Positions 6,917 to 20,999 are shown, numbered from the stretch's first letter. The stretch: DNA of 44,415 nucleotides from Clostridiales bacterium (GCA_012729115.1 JAAYDR010000019.1:1-44415); one strand, 5' to 3'. Program-made: numbers and translations. The notes: a model not told the origin generated them from the sequence alone.

Positions 6917-7996
6917 TCACGATCCACATGATATCTCCGCCAAGATCCGCCTTGTCATCTCCCCGCTTGTCACATAAGAACCGCCCGATGCAATGTCCCT
7001 GGTACGAAAGCCTTTTTCCAGCACCTTTTCAACCGCGGTTTCCACTGCCTTGGCCTCCTCCGCAAGGCCAAAGGAAAGATTGAGCATCATGGCGGCAGAC
7101 AGGATGGTGGCAATGGGGTTGGCAAGACCCTGTCCCGCTATGTCGGGAGCGGAGCCGTGGATGGGCTCATACATACCCCGGGTACCCTCCCCCAAGGAGG
7201 CGGAGGCCAATAGGCCTATGGAGCCGGTCAGTTGCGATGCTTCGTCGGAGAGTATGTCACCAAAAAGGTTGCTGGTGACGATCACGTCAAACTGGGACGG
7301 ATTCTGGATGAGCTGCATGGCGGCGTTGTCTACCAGCATGTCTGAGTACGCAACATCCGGGTACTCTCCAGCCAATTCGTGCATGACTTCTCGCCAAAGC
7401 CGGGAGCTTTCCAGTACATTGGCCTTGTCAACGCTGCATACTTTTTTTCTTCGTTTGAGGGCTGCTTCAAAAGCCATTCGGCCGATGCGAAGGATTTCGC
7501 CCCGGCTGTAAATTTCTGTATCATAGGCGGTTTCTCCCAGGTCACCCTGGCTACGGCCACGGGGTCCAAAATACATACCACCGGTAAGTTCCCGCACGAT
7601 CAACAGATCCACGCCTTTATCAGCGATGTCCGCACGCAGAGGGGAGGCGGAGGCCAGCATGGGCAAAAGCTTTGCCGGGCGCAGGTTGGCAAACAGGTTC
7701 AATTCTTTGCGGATGCCCAACAATGCACGCTCAGGCCGAAGATGGCCCGGCTTTGTGTCCCATTTTGGACCGCCTACAGCCCCCAGCAGTACACTGTCGC
7801 TATGCAGACATTTCTCCAGTGACTCCTTGGGCAAGGGCACGTCAAACTGGTCCAGCGCTGCGCCGCCGGCGACTACCGTTTCAAACTGAAATCCATGGCC
7901 ATATTTTTCTCCCACTGCTTTTAGCACCGCCACGGCTGCATCCACGATCTCCGGGCCAATACCGTCGCCGGGAACCAATGCAATATTGAAGGTCAT
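6917..7996 (-). CDS. leuB: 3-isopropylmalate dehydrogenase
   Basis: This 359-residue enzyme oxidatively decarboxylates 3-isopropylmalate (and, in the citramalate route, 3-methylmalate) with NAD. The N-terminus [13 protein letters not shown], the RxxRxxL substrate stretch ([22 protein letters not shown]), and the metal-binding [15 protein letters not shown] segment are all present, as is the NAD-site GSAPDIAG. Length is normal. It is last of the nine-gene BCAA operon and overlaps leuD by four bases. Confidence 0.97.
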   Translation of the reverse strand: MTFNIALVPGDGIGPEIVDAAVAVLKAVGEKYGHGFQFETVVAGGAALDQFDVPLPKESLEKCLHSDSVLLGAVGGPKWDTKPGHLRPERALLGIRKELNLFANLRPAKLLPMLASASPLRADIADKGVDLLIVRELTGGMYFGPRGRSQGDLGETAYDTEIYSRGEILRIGRMAFEAALKRRKKVCSVDKANVLESSRLWREVMHELAGEYPDVAYSDMLVDNAAMQLIQNPSQFDVIVTSNLFGDILSDEASQLTGSIGLLASASLGEGTRGMYEPIHGSAPDIAGQGLANPIATILSAAMMLNLSFGLAEEAKAVETAVEKVLEKGFRTRDIASGGSYVTSGEMTRRILAEISCGS

Positions 7997-8478
7997 GCTA
8001 TCTCCCCTCCGGCCATGGCGTTCATAAGCCCTCCTGACTCGATAATCTTCTGCAGGAAGGCTGGAAAAGGTGGGAAGGAGTGTTCCTCTCCTGTGGTTCT
8101 GTTAAGAATTCTCCCTTGCTCCAAATCAATTTCCAGAGTGTCGCCGCTCTTAAAATCACCGTCACAGATGATGATGGGCAGGCCGATGTTAATGGCGTTG
8201 CGGTAAAAAATACGGGCAAAGCTCTTGGCAATCACACAGGAGATACCGGCTGTTTTGATGGCCAGGGGTGCGTGCTCCCGGGAGGAGCCGCAGCCGAAGT
8301 TGCACCCCGCTACGATCACATCACCTGGCTTTGTTTTTTTAAGAAAATCCGGATCAATGTCCTCCATGCAATGGACAGCCAGTTCCTTGGGATCGGAGGT
8401 ATTCAGATAGCGGGCGGGGATGATGACGTCGGTGTCCACGTTATCACCGTAGCATAGGGCGTTTCCATGTAACAGCAT
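7993..8478 (-). CDS. leuD: 3-isopropylmalate dehydratase small subunit
   Basis: This 161-residue subunit works with LeuC to isomerise 2-isopropylmalate to 3-isopropylmalate, and citramalate to 3-methylmalate when CimA is present. The family segment [18 protein letters not shown], with the Ser-Arg substrate residues, is intact, and the short (about 160 residues) bacterial/archaeal-type form is seen rather than the 200-residue enterobacterial form. The stop overlaps leuB in an ATGA arrangement, and leuC lies 44 bases upstream. Confidence 0.95.
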   Translation of the reverse strand: MLLHGNALCYGDNVDTDVIIPARYLNTSDPKELAVHCMEDIDPDFLKKTKPGDVIVAGCNFGCGSSREHAPLAIKTAGISCVIAKSFARIFYRNAINIGLPIIICDGDFKSGDTLEIDLEQGRILNRTTGEEHSFPPFPAFLQKIIESGGLMNAMAGGEIA

Positions 8479-8522
8479 ATCGTTGCTCCTTTCCGGATTA
8501 TAGGATCACTCCAGTGGAATCA

Positions 8523-9785
8523 TCATTGCAATTCTTCCGGCGAAGAGAGCTTCCCGGTTACGGCCGAGGCCGCAGCCACCGCGGGGCTGGCAAGGTAGAC
8601 CTCACTTTTGGGATCGCCCATGCGGCCTACAAAGTTGCGATTGGTGGTGGCCACGCAGCGTTCGCCCCGGGCCAGGATGCCCATATGACCGCCCAGGCAC
8701 GGTCCGCAGGTGGGGGTGGAAACGGCGCACCCGGCGTTGATGAAGATTTCCAGCAGGCCCTCCTTCATGGCGTCCAGCCAGATCCTCTGGGTGGCGGGTA
8801 TGATCAAAGCTCTTACGCCCTTGCATACCATGCGGCCTTTCAAGATTTCCGCGGCCTCCCGCAAGTCCGACAATCTTCCGTTGGTACAGGACCCTACCAC
8901 TACCTGATGGATGGGCACCTCTCCAATTTCATCAAAGGTTTTCCCATTTTCAGGCAGGTGGGGAAAGGCCACCACAGGGGTTAACTGGGAAAGGTCGATA
9001 TGGATGGTCCGCTCATAAGCTGCGTCCGGGTCGGCAGCGTATACTTTGGGCTCCCGGGCTCCGTGCTCCTTTAGGAATAAATAAGTCTTTTCGTCTACGG
9101 GGAAGATGCCGTTCTTCGCTCCGGCTTCGATGGCCATGTTGCAGATACACAGCCGGTCGTCCATGGAAAGAGAATGAGCGCCCTCTCCCGAAAACTCAAG
9201 GGATTCATACAGTGCGCCGTCCACGCCGATTTTATGGATGAGATGCAAAATTATATCCTTGCCGGAAACATACTTGCGAAGCCTGCCCGTAAGAACCACA
9301 GAGATCGCGGCAGGTACCCGTAGCCACACCTTGCCGTAAGCCATGGCCGCCGCCATATCGGTAGAGCCAACGCCTGTGGAGAAGGCACCCAGCGCGCCGT
9401 AGGTGCAGGTGTGGCTGTCCGCGCCAATTACCAAATCCCCGGCGGTGACCATGCCTTTTTCCGGCAGCAGAGCATGCTCTACGCCCATTTCACCCACGTC
9501 AAAAAAGTTCTCAATGGACTTTTCATGGGCGAATTCCCGCACATGTTTGGTTTGTTCAGCCGCTTTGATGTCTTTGTTGGGGGTAAAATGGTCCATTACC
9601 AAAGCGATTTTCCCGCAATCAAATACGCAGTCGCACCCGGCCTTCATAAACTCGTTGATTGCCACAGGAGCGGTGATGTCATTGCCCAGCACCAGGTCGG
9701 TATCGGCCAGGATCATATCTCCCGGACGCAATTCGTCTTTGCCGCAGTGAGCGGCCAATATTTTCTGGGTCATGGTCATGGACAT
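8523..9785 (-). CDS. leuC: 3-isopropylmalate dehydratase large subunit
   Basis: This 420-residue aconitase-family subunit carries the [4Fe-4S] cluster. The cluster ligands are visible as the Cys of VVGSCTNGR and the two Cys of [24 protein letters not shown] is the substrate-site loop. It pairs with the short LeuD encoded next. The ATG at 9785 is chosen because GGAGG lies nine bases upstream; two further in-frame ATGs follow within six codons. It overlaps the end of cimA by ten bases. Confidence 0.96.
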   Translation of the reverse strand: MSMTMTQKILAAHCGKDELRPGDMILADTDLVLGNDITAPVAINEFMKAGCDCVFDCGKIALVMDHFTPNKDIKAAEQTKHVREFAHEKSIENFFDVGEMGVEHALLPEKGMVTAGDLVIGADSHTCTYGALGAFSTGVGSTDMAAAMAYGKVWLRVPAAISVVLTGRLRKYVSGKDIILHLIHKIGVDGALYESLEFSGEGAHSLSMDDRLCICNMAIEAGAKNGIFPVDEKTYLFLKEHGAREPKVYAADPDAAYERTIHIDLSQLTPVVAFPHLPENGKTFDEIGEVPIHQVVVGSCTNGRLSDLREAAEILKGRMVCKGVRALIIPATQRIWLDAMKEGLLEIFINAGCAVSTPTCGPCLGGHMGILARGERCVATTNRNFVGRMGDPKSEVYLASPAVAAASAVTGKLSSPEELQ

Positions 9786-11356
9786 GGGGCCACAGCCTCC
9801 TTTTTGTGCAGAATGTATTCAATGGAATCGGACAGCGCCTGCCAACTGGCTGCAATGATGTCTGTGGATACGCCAACGGTGGTCCACGTGCTTTCTCCAT
9901 CGCTGGACTCGATGAGTACCCGGACGCTGGAGGCAGTGGCCGCGCGGCCTGTCAGCACGCGTACCTTATAGTCGATGAGGCGTACCTTGTTCAGCTCGGG
10001 ATAGAAGACGGCCAATGCCTTGCGCAGAGCCATATCCAGGGCGTGCACGGGACCGTTCCCCATGGCGGCTGTGGTCTCCTGCTGTCCGTCCACCTGGATG
10101 GATAGCATGGCGGAGGCACTCTTGTCTCCGTCCGGATAAGGATACTCTCCGCTGATGCGGTACATGCCCAGGGTAAAATGGGGGGTAAAGTGCTTAAGAG
10201 CACGGGTGACCATGAGTTCAAAGCTGGCGTCCGCTGCTTCGAACTGGAAGCCCTGATGCTCCAGTTCCTTCAGCTGGGTTACGATCGCAGCCACCTCAGG
10301 GGACTCCTTGTTGAGGCCTGGAGCAATGGAGGAGAGTTTGGCCAGTACCGTGGTGCGGCCGGATACCTCGCTCATGAGGAAGCGGCGTTCATTGCCTACG
10401 GCGTCCGGTGGCACGTGCTCAAAAGAGCAGGAGAGCTTGCTTACACCGTCAATGTGCATGCCTCCCTTATGGGCGAATGCACTGGCACCCACATAAGGCT
10501 TGCCCGCGTACAGGGACATGTTGCAAAGCTCTGACAACCGGATGGCCGTGTGGCGCAGATTGGACAAATCGCCTATGCAATGAAGGCCCATCTTCAAGCG
10601 GATACCGGGGATGATGGAGCTTAGGTCCGCATTGCCGCACCTTTCCCCAATGCCTGTAAAGGTACCCTGCACCTGAACGGCTCCGGCCCGTACTGCCAAA
10701 AGGGAGGAGGCAACCGCGCAGCCTGCGTCGTTGTGGCAATGAACCCCGATACGGGTATCGGGATAGAGGGAGCAGATTTTTTGCACCACATCATGGATGG
10801 CATCAGGAAGCATGCCGCCATTGGTGTCGCATAAACACAGCACATCAGCCCCTGCCTGATGGGCGGCGGAAAGCACCTTTAGGGCGTAGGCGGGATTTTC
10901 CCGGTACCCGTCAAAGAAGTGCTCCGCATCAAAGATCACTTCCTTCCCATGCGCTTTGAAAAACTCCACGCTGTCGGATACCAGGCGCAGGTTTTCCTTC
11001 AGGCTGGTTCCAAGCACCTGCAGCACATGCAGATCCCAGGCTTTGCCAAATATGGACACGGTGGCGGTATCCGCCGTCAGCAATGAAAGGATGTTCTGGT
11101 CCTCCTCCGCCTTGACTCCCTTGCGGCAGGTGCTTCCAAAGGCGCACAGGCGGGCATTTTTCAGCGTCAGACCCTTCACCCGCTGAAAAAATTCAATATC
11201 CTTGGGGTTGGAGCCGGGATTGCCCGCCTCGATATAGTCAACCCCGAATTCATCCAAGGCTTTGACGATGCTTATTTTATCGCTGACGGAAAAGGAGATG
11301 CCCTCTCCCTGAGCCCCGTCCCGAAGCGTGCTGTCGAAGATCTCAAGCTTCCTCAT
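9776..11356 (-). CDS. cimA: (R)-citramalate synthase
   Basis: This 526-residue DRE-TIM metallolyase condenses pyruvate and acetyl-CoA to citramalate, opening the threonine-independent isoleucine route. The N-terminus [19 protein letters not shown] is characteristic of CimA-type sequences (RDGAQGEG, against RDGEQAPG in LeuA). The metal site GVHCHNDAG is present. A C-terminal LeuA-type regulatory dimer domain runs from about residue 390 and probably mediates isoleucine feedback. It sits between leuA and leuC, 15 bases after leuA, so the same LeuBCD can serve both chains. The RDGAQGEG type could also be annotated as an alpha-isopropylmalate/homocitrate synthase homologue. Confidence 0.92.
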   Translation of the reverse strand: MRKLEIFDSTLRDGAQGEGISFSVSDKISIVKALDEFGVDYIEAGNPGSNPKDIEFFQRVKGLTLKNARLCAFGSTCRKGVKAEEDQNILSLLTADTATVSIFGKAWDLHVLQVLGTSLKENLRLVSDSVEFFKAHGKEVIFDAEHFFDGYRENPAYALKVLSAAHQAGADVLCLCDTNGGMLPDAIHDVVQKICSLYPDTRIGVHCHNDAGCAVASSLLAVRAGAVQVQGTFTGIGERCGNADLSSIIPGIRLKMGLHCIGDLSNLRHTAIRLSELCNMSLYAGKPYVGASAFAHKGGMHIDGVSKLSCSFEHVPPDAVGNERRFLMSEVSGRTTVLAKLSSIAPGLNKESPEVAAIVTQLKELEHQGFQFEAADASFELMVTRALKHFTPHFTLGMYRISGEYPYPDGDKSASAMLSIQVDGQQETTAAMGNGPVHALDMALRKALAVFYPELNKVRLIDYKVRVLTGRAATASSVRVLIESSDGESTWTTVGVSTDIIAASWQALSDSIEYILHKKEAVAPCP

Positions 11357-11371
11357 GGGACCCCTCCTTCA

Positions 11372-12870
11372 CTACAGTTTGTTCATGCCATTGATGTAGG
11401 CCAGGATGCTGGCCTCCACGATGTCGGTGGACAGCCCCCGGCCTGTAACCACCCGATCACCGCAGCGAATCTTCACAATGGCCTCGCCCTGGGCGTCCTT
11501 ACCTTCGGAGATGGTTTGGATGGCGTAATCCTCCAGGGAGTGGGGCGGAGCGGGAATCAGTTTGTCTACAGCGTTAAAAGCGGCATCGATGGGGCCGTCG
11601 CCCAAGGCTACTTCCTCGGTACGCTCCCCGTCATGAAGGACGCTCACCACAGCATTGGAGGTGACATAGTTGCCGCTGTTGACAGTAAAGCGTTCCAGGC
11701 GGTAACCGGTACCCGAGGCGATACCGCTGAGGCGGTGTAATGCTAACGCCTCCAGGTCATGGTCGCTGATGGTCTTCTTACGGTCGCACAAGTCCTTGAA
11801 CCGGGCAAAGAGCAGGTCCAGTTCCTCCTTGCTCAGTTGATACCCCAAGGCACTGAGCCGCTCCTCAACTGCGTGGCGGCCGCTGTGCTTGCCCAGCACC
11901 ATGCGGTTTTGCATCAGACCGATGGATTCCGGTGTCATGATTTCATAGGTGGCCCGGTTTGCCATGACCCCGTGTTGGTGGATGCCCGCCTCATGGGCAA
12001 AGGCGTTTTGCCCCACAACAGCCTTGTTCATAGGAGCGTTAACACCAAGGATGCTGTATACCAGGCGGCTCAAGGGGGAGATGCGGGAGGTTTCCACAGC
12101 GCACTCAAATGGATACAGGTCCTTGCGTGTATGCATGGCCATGACGATTTCTTCCAGGGCGGCGTTGCCTGCCCGCTCTCCAATACCGTTCACGGTGCAC
12201 TCCACCTGGGTGGCTCCCGCTCTTACCGCTGCCAGGGAGTTGGCTACAGCCAACCCCAGGTCATTGTGACAGTGAACCGAGAGTGTCACATTGTCGATAT
12301 TTTCAACGTTCTTTTGAAGATACTCAAGCATTTCCGCCATTTCACTGGGCATGGCATACCCTACGGTATCGGGGATGTTGATGATGCTGGCTCCAGCCCG
12401 GATGGCAGCATCCACCGCCTTGGCCAGGAAGGCTGGGTCGGAGCGCATGGCGTCCTCGGCGGAAAACTCAACCTGTGGGCAAAGATTACGGGCATATGCC
12501 ACCATAGAGGAGACGGTATCCAACACTTCCTGCTCCGACATCTTCAGCTTGTATTGCATATGGGTGGGAGAGGTGGCCAGGAAAGTATGGATGAGGGGCG
12601 AGTTGGCCTCCTTCACTGCGTTCCAGGCCACATCGATGTCTTTTTTGGTGGCTCTGGAGAGGCTTGCCACGGTGCTGCTTTTCAGTACACGGGCAATCGT
12701 CTGCACCGATTCAAAATCCCCCTGGGAGGCAATGGCAAAACCTGCCTCAATCACATCTACCTTCATCCGTTCCAGAGCCTGGGCGATTTCAATCTTCTCT
12801 GCCAGATCCATGCTGCAGCCGGGTGCCTGTTCTCCATCCCGTAATGTTGTATCAAAGATTCTAATCTGTT

Positions 12871-12874
<4 letters not shown>
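11372..12874 (-). CDS. leuA: 2-isopropylmalate synthase
   Basis: This 500-residue enzyme makes the first committed step to leucine from 2-oxoisovalerate and acetyl-CoA. It has the motifs [15 protein letters not shown] at the start, [16 protein letters not shown] for metal binding, and [15 protein letters not shown]-terminal regulatory domain (from about residue 375) is the usual leucine feedback site. Length is normal for the LeuA type 1 family. The start overlaps the ilvD stop by four bases, implying coupled translation. Confidence 0.97.
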
Positions 12875-16062
<3,188 letters not shown>

Positions 16063-16066
16063 GGTT

Positions 16067-17734
16067 TTACCCCCTCACGATCATGTCTCGAATGGTTCCG
16101 TTGGGCGGGATCATGGGCAACACCTTTTCATCCCGATGGATGCGGGCATCTATTACCACCGGACCGGAAAGTTGGAATGCCTTATCCAGGACGGACTCCA
16201 GCTTGTCGATGGAGTCAAGGCGAAATCCCTTGGCCCCAAAGGCCTGGGCCAGCAGAACAAAATCGGTGGCACGATTGAGCGTCGTATTGGAATAGCGGCG
16301 GCCAAAAAACATGGTCTGCCACTGGCGGACCAGGCCCAATACGCTGTTGTTGAGCACCACCACAATCAAGGGCAGGTGATGGGTCACTGCCGTGGCCAGC
16401 TCATTCATATTCATATGGAAGCTGCCGTCGCCGGTGAACAGTACCGTTTTCTTCATCCCTGTACCGATACAGGCGCCAATGGCCGCACCCAGACCAAAGC
16501 CCATGGTTCCAAGCCCCCCGGAGGTAATGAAGGTACGGGGCTTGTGAAAGCTGTAGTATTGCGCGGTCCACATCTGATGCTGGCCCACATCGGTGATCAC
16601 GGGGCAATCAGGCGCAAAGCGCTGGTTGACAGCCTTCACCACCATCTCAGGATTGAGGCGGCTTTTGTCCATGGCAAGGTGATTGTCCGGCGCAGCTGTC
16701 AGTTCCTTAACCTCACAAATCCAAGCCGGGTCGGATTTTTGCAGGCCACAGGCGTTGAGTGCTATCAAGGTTGCCTTCACATCTGCCACCAGGGATACAT
16801 AGGCAGGGATGTTTTTACCGATTTCCGCCGGGTCGATGTCGATATGAAGCACTTTCCGGTTTTTAGAGAACTCGATTTTGTTACCGGTGGCACGGTCGGA
16901 AAAGCGGGATCCCACTGCAATGATCAAATCGGACCGGTCCATCGCCTGGGTGGCGGCATATCGTCCATGCATGCCTGTCATACCCAGGAACAGAGGATGG
17001 TCATGATCCACGGCGGATAAGCCCATGATGCTGGTTCCAATGGGAGCGCCGATGGTCTCGGCCAGCGTTACCAGTTCATCTCCCGCTCCGGCTGCAACCA
17101 CGCCGCCACCGGCATACAAAAAGGGCCTTTTGGAGGATGCAATCAAATCCGCGGCCTGCTCAAGAGCTTGGTTATCCGGGGCTTTTAAAGGGAGCGCAAC
17201 TTCCTTGGCCTTTGGTATAAAATCGCATTCGGCGATCTGAACGTCTTTGGGGATATCCACCAGCACAGGCCCTGGTCTGCCGGACACCGCAATCTCAAAG
17301 GCGTTTCGAAGCGTTTCCGCCAGGCGCGTCACGTCCTTTACCATATAATTGTGTTTGGTAACGGACATGGTGATGCCTGTGATGTCCACCTCCTGAAAGC
17401 TGTCGCGGCCAATGAAGGTGCAGGGTACGTTGCCGGTGATGGCTACCATAGGGGTGGAGTCCATAAAGGCTGTAGCAATGCCGGTCACCAGGTTGGTAGC
17501 GCCGGGACCGGAGGTGGCAATCACCACGCCGGTTCGCCCGGTAGCGCGGGCATAACCGTCGGCGGCGTGGGCCGCCCCCTGCTCATGACTGGTGATGATA
17601 TGACGGAGCCAGTGGGAAGCCTTGTACAACTCGTCATAGATATTCAGCACAAAACCGCCCGGATATCCAAATACCGTATCCACCTTTTCCTCTTTGAAAA
17701 CTTCCATCAGAATCTGTGCGCCGCTTAGCTTCAT
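16067..17734 (-). CDS. ilvB: Acetolactate synthase large catalytic subunit
   Basis: This 555-residue thiamine-diphosphate enzyme joins two pyruvates, or pyruvate and 2-oxobutyrate. The catalytic Glu lies in SHEQGAAHAADGYARATG, the central domain is complete, and the ThDP/Mg motif is GDGSFHMNMNELATAV followed by VVVLNN. The ATG at 17734 follows GGAGGG by six bases; an in-frame GTG just before it is less well spaced. It is the first structural gene of the operon, directly after the attenuator. Confidence 0.97.
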   Translation of the reverse strand: MKLSGAQILMEVFKEEKVDTVFGYPGGFVLNIYDELYKASHWLRHIITSHEQGAAHAADGYARATGRTGVVIATSGPGATNLVTGIATAFMDSTPMVAITGNVPCTFIGRDSFQEVDITGITMSVTKHNYMVKDVTRLAETLRNAFEIAVSGRPGPVLVDIPKDVQIAECDFIPKAKEVALPLKAPDNQALEQAADLIASSKRPFLYAGGGVVAAGAGDELVTLAETIGAPIGTSIMGLSAVDHDHPLFLGMTGMHGRYAATQAMDRSDLIIAVGSRFSDRATGNKIEFSKNRKVLHIDIDPAEIGKNIPAYVSLVADVKATLIALNACGLQKSDPAWICEVKELTAAPDNHLAMDKSRLNPEMVVKAVNQRFAPDCPVITDVGQHQMWTAQYYSFHKPRTFITSGGLGTMGFGLGAAIGACIGTGMKKTVLFTGDGSFHMNMNELATAVTHHLPLIVVVLNNSVLGLVRQWQTMFFGRRYSNTTLNRATDFVLLAQAFGAKGFRLDSIDKLESVLDKAFQLSGPVVIDARIHRDEKVLPMIPPNGTIRDMIVRG

Positions 17735-17750
17735 CACGGTCCCTCCTTAT

Positions 17751-17790
17751 AAAAAGAACCCCCTGATCCGTATATACACGGACCAGGGGG
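17751..17790 (-). terminator. Attenuator terminator upstream of ilvB
   Basis: On the minus strand the arms 17778-17790 and 17759-17771 form a 13-bp stem (one G-U pair) with a six-base loop, followed by TTCTTTTT. The left arm can instead pair with an upstream segment at 17834-17847, where TATATAC and CAGGGG are complementary to the GTATATA and CCCCTG of the terminator region. That gives a competing antiterminator. The terminator ends 17 bases before the ilvB start. Confidence 0.85.
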
Positions 17791-17811
17791 TATTAGCACA
17801 TCCTTATCTGC

Positions 17812-17934
17812 TTATGCTCCTACCGTTCTCCCGCCCCTGCGTATATACAAAAACCCGCCGACGACCAGTACGCTAATTCGTACAAGGACGACGACGAGAA
17901 TAAGGACGAGAAGGCCCAGGGATAGATGGTTCAT
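17812..17934 (-). CDS. Branched-chain amino acid leader peptide (attenuation)
   Basis: This 40-codon reading frame has a strong GGGAGG site four to five bases upstream and a BCAA-saturated core: residues 8-18 read LLVLILVVVLV, followed by RISVLVV. About half of the first 25 residues are Leu, Val or Ile. Its last part encodes the antiterminator arm (residues around FLYIRRG), so a ribosome stalled for lack of charged Leu/Val/Ile tRNA would free that arm and let transcription reach ilvB, while one running to the stop would mask it and allow termination. This is the enterobacterial ilv leader design. No T-box signature is seen. The peptide itself is not expected to have another function. Confidence 0.85.
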   Translation of the reverse strand: MNHLSLGLLVLILVVVLVRISVLVVGGFLYIRRGGRTVGA

Positions 17935-17961
17935 AAGCGCCTCCCAGGAATGATTTTGATA

Positions 17962-17991
17962 ACGGTATCACAGGAGGGGACGGATTGTCAA
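17962..17991 (-). promoter_or_regulatory. Putative promoter of the ilv-leu operon
   Basis: A perfect TTGACA lies at 17986-17991 on the minus strand; a weak -10 (TACCGT, 17962-17967) follows 18 bases later. It lies 28 bases ahead of the leader peptide start. Confidence 0.5.
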
Positions 17992-18064
17992 GCGGATGAT
18001 TGTTTTTTCAGTGTATTGGTCGTATGGAATCGATAGAAGCAGTGCCGCTTATCTATTGCAGGCT

Positions 18065-18895
18065 TCACACCTGAATCCTGTGTCTTTTTCCGATGATGCT
18101 TTTGGGGTTGTACCCTTTGATTTGGGTGAACATGCGGCTAAAATAGTACACATCGCAAAAGCCGCAGTTTTCCGATGCTTCGGTGACGTTGCACATGTTG
18201 TTCTTCAGAAGCGACTCCGCATGGTTCACGCGAATGATGTTGATGTAATGGCTCAGTTTCATACCCATACTCCGGTGAAAAAGAACGGACAGGTACGATG
18301 GCGACAGATGCACCAGCTTTGCCAGTTCGTCCAGGGGAATGGGTTGATTGTAGTGCTCCGTAATATACTCAATGATTTGCCTGATGCGAACATCCGCCAC
18401 CGAGACAGGGTTTTTGTGAACCGCAAGGCCCATCAACTTTCCGATGATCAGTTCCATATAGGCCCGCACGATGAGCCGAAAGCCCGTTTCCTGCAACAAC
18501 CATGAAGTGGAGAGGGATTTAAGCTGAGCGATTAGCTCCGGATGAATGCCAATGGGTGCAACCATTTGGAAGGGGAGGCGGTCTATCAGCCCACCGTCCA
18601 TATCCTGAAGGTGAAAGTTCATGGCATATACCTCAAACCGCTGCAACTGCGTTAGCTGCGCCTCCCGGCAAGTCCCTGGGGGAATGTACAGCAAGTCACC
18701 CTTGCGAACGATTACGGTACGACCATCAAGCACATAGGAGGCCTCGCCACCCACCACGTAACTGATATCGTGAAAATCAATCACAGAAGGCACGATGGTC
18801 CAGGATTGGTCAGCGTTACGGTAGCTGAAATAATCCAAATGCGGGAGCATGCCGTCATAATTTGTACAATGCGGCAAGGCATGATTTCCTTCCAT
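18065..18895 (-). CDS. AraC-family regulator of the aldouronate operon
   Basis: This 276-residue regulator has an N-terminal cupin-like sugar-sensing domain (VLDGRTVIVRKGDLLYIPPGT, about residues 60-85). Its C-terminus has two AraC helix-turn-helix motifs (LDELAKLVHLSPSYLSVLFHRSMG, then VTEASENCGFCDVYYFSRMFTQIKG). The start at 18895 is set by AAGGAGG eight bases upstream; the frame continues further but without support. It is the last gene of the permease-permease-SBP-GH67 operon, 55 bases after the alpha-glucuronidase, so it probably activates this operon in response to an aldouronate or glucuronate. Confidence 0.9.
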   Translation of the reverse strand: MEGNHALPHCTNYDGMLPHLDYFSYRNADQSWTIVPSVIDFHDISYVVGGEASYVLDGRTVIVRKGDLLYIPPGTCREAQLTQLQRFEVYAMNFHLQDMDGGLIDRLPFQMVAPIGIHPELIAQLKSLSTSWLLQETGFRLIVRAYMELIIGKLMGLAVHKNPVSVADVRIRQIIEYITEHYNQPIPLDELAKLVHLSPSYLSVLFHRSMGMKLSHYINIIRVNHAESLLKNNMCNVTEASENCGFCDVYYFSRMFTQIKGYNPKSIIGKRHRIQV

Positions 18896-18950
18896 GGGTA
18901 TGACCTCCTTCCTGACCCCATCTTCTCCATTCATGGGGAGAAATCCCTGC

Positions 18951-20807
18951 TTATGGATAGATCACCCGCCCGTGCTCATCCGGAATCCCGCTATAGCGGA
19001 AGAAGTATGTGTTGATGACATCCCGCCACTCGCATGCGTTGGATACCTGACGCATCAACCGCTCCTCCACATTGGTATATGTCTCCTGTGGAATTTTTCC
19101 CTTAAGCATTTGCCATGCGCAGAGCAGCGCTTTTGCTTGCTCTGCCCCTGAAAAGTGGCTGTCATACACATGCTGCACCAGTGTTTTGCCGCTTGGCAGC
19201 CGATAATTGTACCGGAGGCGGTGAAAGAATAACAGCAACTGTTCCGGGCATGTTTCTACCCGGTTATACTGGGCAGCCAGCTTTTCAGGATACTGCAGGA
19301 TAAATCCCGTGCCGGACGTCGTGCGGTCCACACCGATTGCATCACGGTTTGCGCGAAGATAGGTGCCCCAGCCTGAATACTCATAGCCTTCGGGACTGGG
19401 CCCATAATGATTGTTGGGATTCACCATCCAGCACAGGCCAAGAGGCGTGTTGTAACTTTCATAAATCTCTCTGGATGATAGCAGCATGGAGACAATGGTT
19501 TGGTTACAGGAAGCATCCGGGCCAAAAGTGAGCCGCGTCCACCACTGGGCGCAGACAGCCGGATCCACGTTGCGATGCCATGCAAACAGGCCGTAGGCAA
19601 ACAGGTTGGCCTGGGCCAGATCATGCCCGGTCCAGTTGGGATCGTCCCCAAGGTTGCTGACGGCGCTGATATATTTTGGCATGTTCTCTCCAAGCGTCTT
19701 TTGGATTTCCTGCCATTGGGGCGGCATGTAGAATAAATCAATCTGCTGTCCCGTGTATTCCTGAGTCAGTTGTAACTCGATGGCTTTGTTTGTCGTTGGC
19801 ATGGCAAAAAACAAGGGCGATACGGGTTCGCGGACCTGAAAATCGTAGGGCCCGTTCTTGATTTGCAAAATGACATTGTCGTCAAACTGCCCTTCCAGCG
19901 GCGTATAGATTTCATAAGGAGCCATTGGCCGGTCGGTCTTTGCGTCACGCCAGTCCTGCTTGCAGTTATAAACAAAGCAGCGCCACAAAAGCACGCCGCC
20001 ATGGGGCTTCAGCGCGCGGGCCAGTGGCTGTGCGCCTTCTGCATGGTTGCGCTGGTACATATGCGGCCCGGGGCGGAATTCACTGTCCGCCTTCACCAGG
20101 AATCCGCATAAATCAGGGATGTATTGATATACAAGGGATACCTGACGTTTCCACCATTCCTGTACCTGTGGACTTACAGGATCGGCGGTACCAAGGCCGT
20201 AGGTGACAGGAAGCGCGTAATCCACAGCCACCAGTAGCCGAATGCCGAAGGGACGAAGCAGATCTGCCACCTGTTTGAGCTCAGGCAGATATGTCTGGGT
20301 AATGAGCAGGCCGGCGGGCGAATGCACATTTACATTGTTGATGGAAACCACATTGATGCCCACCGAGGCCAGAAGGCGTCCATACTGTAAAATTCGCTGT
20401 TCATCATATTTGAGGTGATGATCCCGAAAGAAAAAGGACCCTCCCGCATAACCCCGTTCAATGCTTCCGTCCATATTGTCCCAATGGTTAAGCATACGTA
20501 GCGGACAAGCTGGTTCTGTCCAGGGAGTTTCAGGAGAAAACCCGGCGGCAAGACGCATCATCAAGGCGTATGCGCCATAAAGCACGCCGCGCTTCCCCCC
20601 TCGAATCGTAATATTTTCATTTGTGGTAAGAATTTCATAACCTTCATCAGCGTCGGGGACAGCCTGGATCAACACAGGTGCGTCCATGTCAAGGGCCGCC
20701 AAACCCGTGCTCAGTTCCGCCCGGGCCATCTCCATACAGTCCGTCGGTCCTTTCTCCACCCAACTCTTCAGAAAAGGCAGCCAGCATAGACGCGTATCGT
20801 GATTCAT
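18951..20807 (-). CDS. aguA: GH67 alpha-glucuronidase
   Basis: This 618-residue enzyme releases (4-O-methyl)glucuronic acid from the non-reducing end of short xylo-oligosaccharides (aldouronates). GH67 hallmarks are WDNMDGSIERGYAG, a GLGTADP loop, and catalytic-type residues Glu243 (KADSEFRPGP), Asp322 (GPYDFQ) and Glu350 (LTQEYTG). Their spacing (79 and 28 residues) equals that of Glu285, Asp364 and Glu392 of Geobacillus AguA as I recall them. There is no signal peptide, so it is cytoplasmic and acts on imported fragments. Met at 20807 is chosen because upstream codons read as non-coding; it is somewhat shorter than the usual 680 residues. It follows a binding protein by 192 bases. Confidence 0.95.
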   Translation of the reverse strand: MNHDTRLCWLPFLKSWVEKGPTDCMEMARAELSTGLAALDMDAPVLIQAVPDADEGYEILTTNENITIRGGKRGVLYGAYALMMRLAAGFSPETPWTEPACPLRMLNHWDNMDGSIERGYAGGSFFFRDHHLKYDEQRILQYGRLLASVGINVVSINNVNVHSPAGLLITQTYLPELKQVADLLRPFGIRLLVAVDYALPVTYGLGTADPVSPQVQEWWKRQVSLVYQYIPDLCGFLVKADSEFRPGPHMYQRNHAEGAQPLARALKPHGGVLLWRCFVYNCKQDWRDAKTDRPMAPYEIYTPLEGQFDDNVILQIKNGPYDFQVREPVSPLFFAMPTTNKAIELQLTQEYTGQQIDLFYMPPQWQEIQKTLGENMPKYISAVSNLGDDPNWTGHDLAQANLFAYGLFAWHRNVDPAVCAQWWTRLTFGPDASCNQTIVSMLLSSREIYESYNTPLGLCWMVNPNNHYGPSPEGYEYSGWGTYLRANRDAIGVDRTTSGTGFILQYPEKLAAQYNRVETCPEQLLLFFHRLRYNYRLPSGKTLVQHVYDSHFSGAEQAKALLCAWQMLKGKIPQETYTNVEERLMRQVSNACEWRDVINTYFFRYSGIPDEHGRVIYP

Positions 20808-20999
20808 TGAATTCTCACCCTTGTACATGCAAATTTTACGGTGAAAAGGAGCAGCGGCTCCGTGGGCGCATGTCTGTCCCCAAATCATTGCATGTCGTTG
20901 GCTTTGAGGAGAGAAATGTGACGCGCAAACGGGGCCACTGCTCTGTACGGAATGTTCCCGGGAGATTGTGTCTGATCCGGGAGACTGAATAAAGGGAGC

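Noticed and set aside
17940-18064. Possible T-box riboswitch upstream of ilvB
   Set aside because: No T-box (AGGGTGGTACCGCG-like) sequence or specifier stem is seen; the leader-peptide attenuator explains the region.
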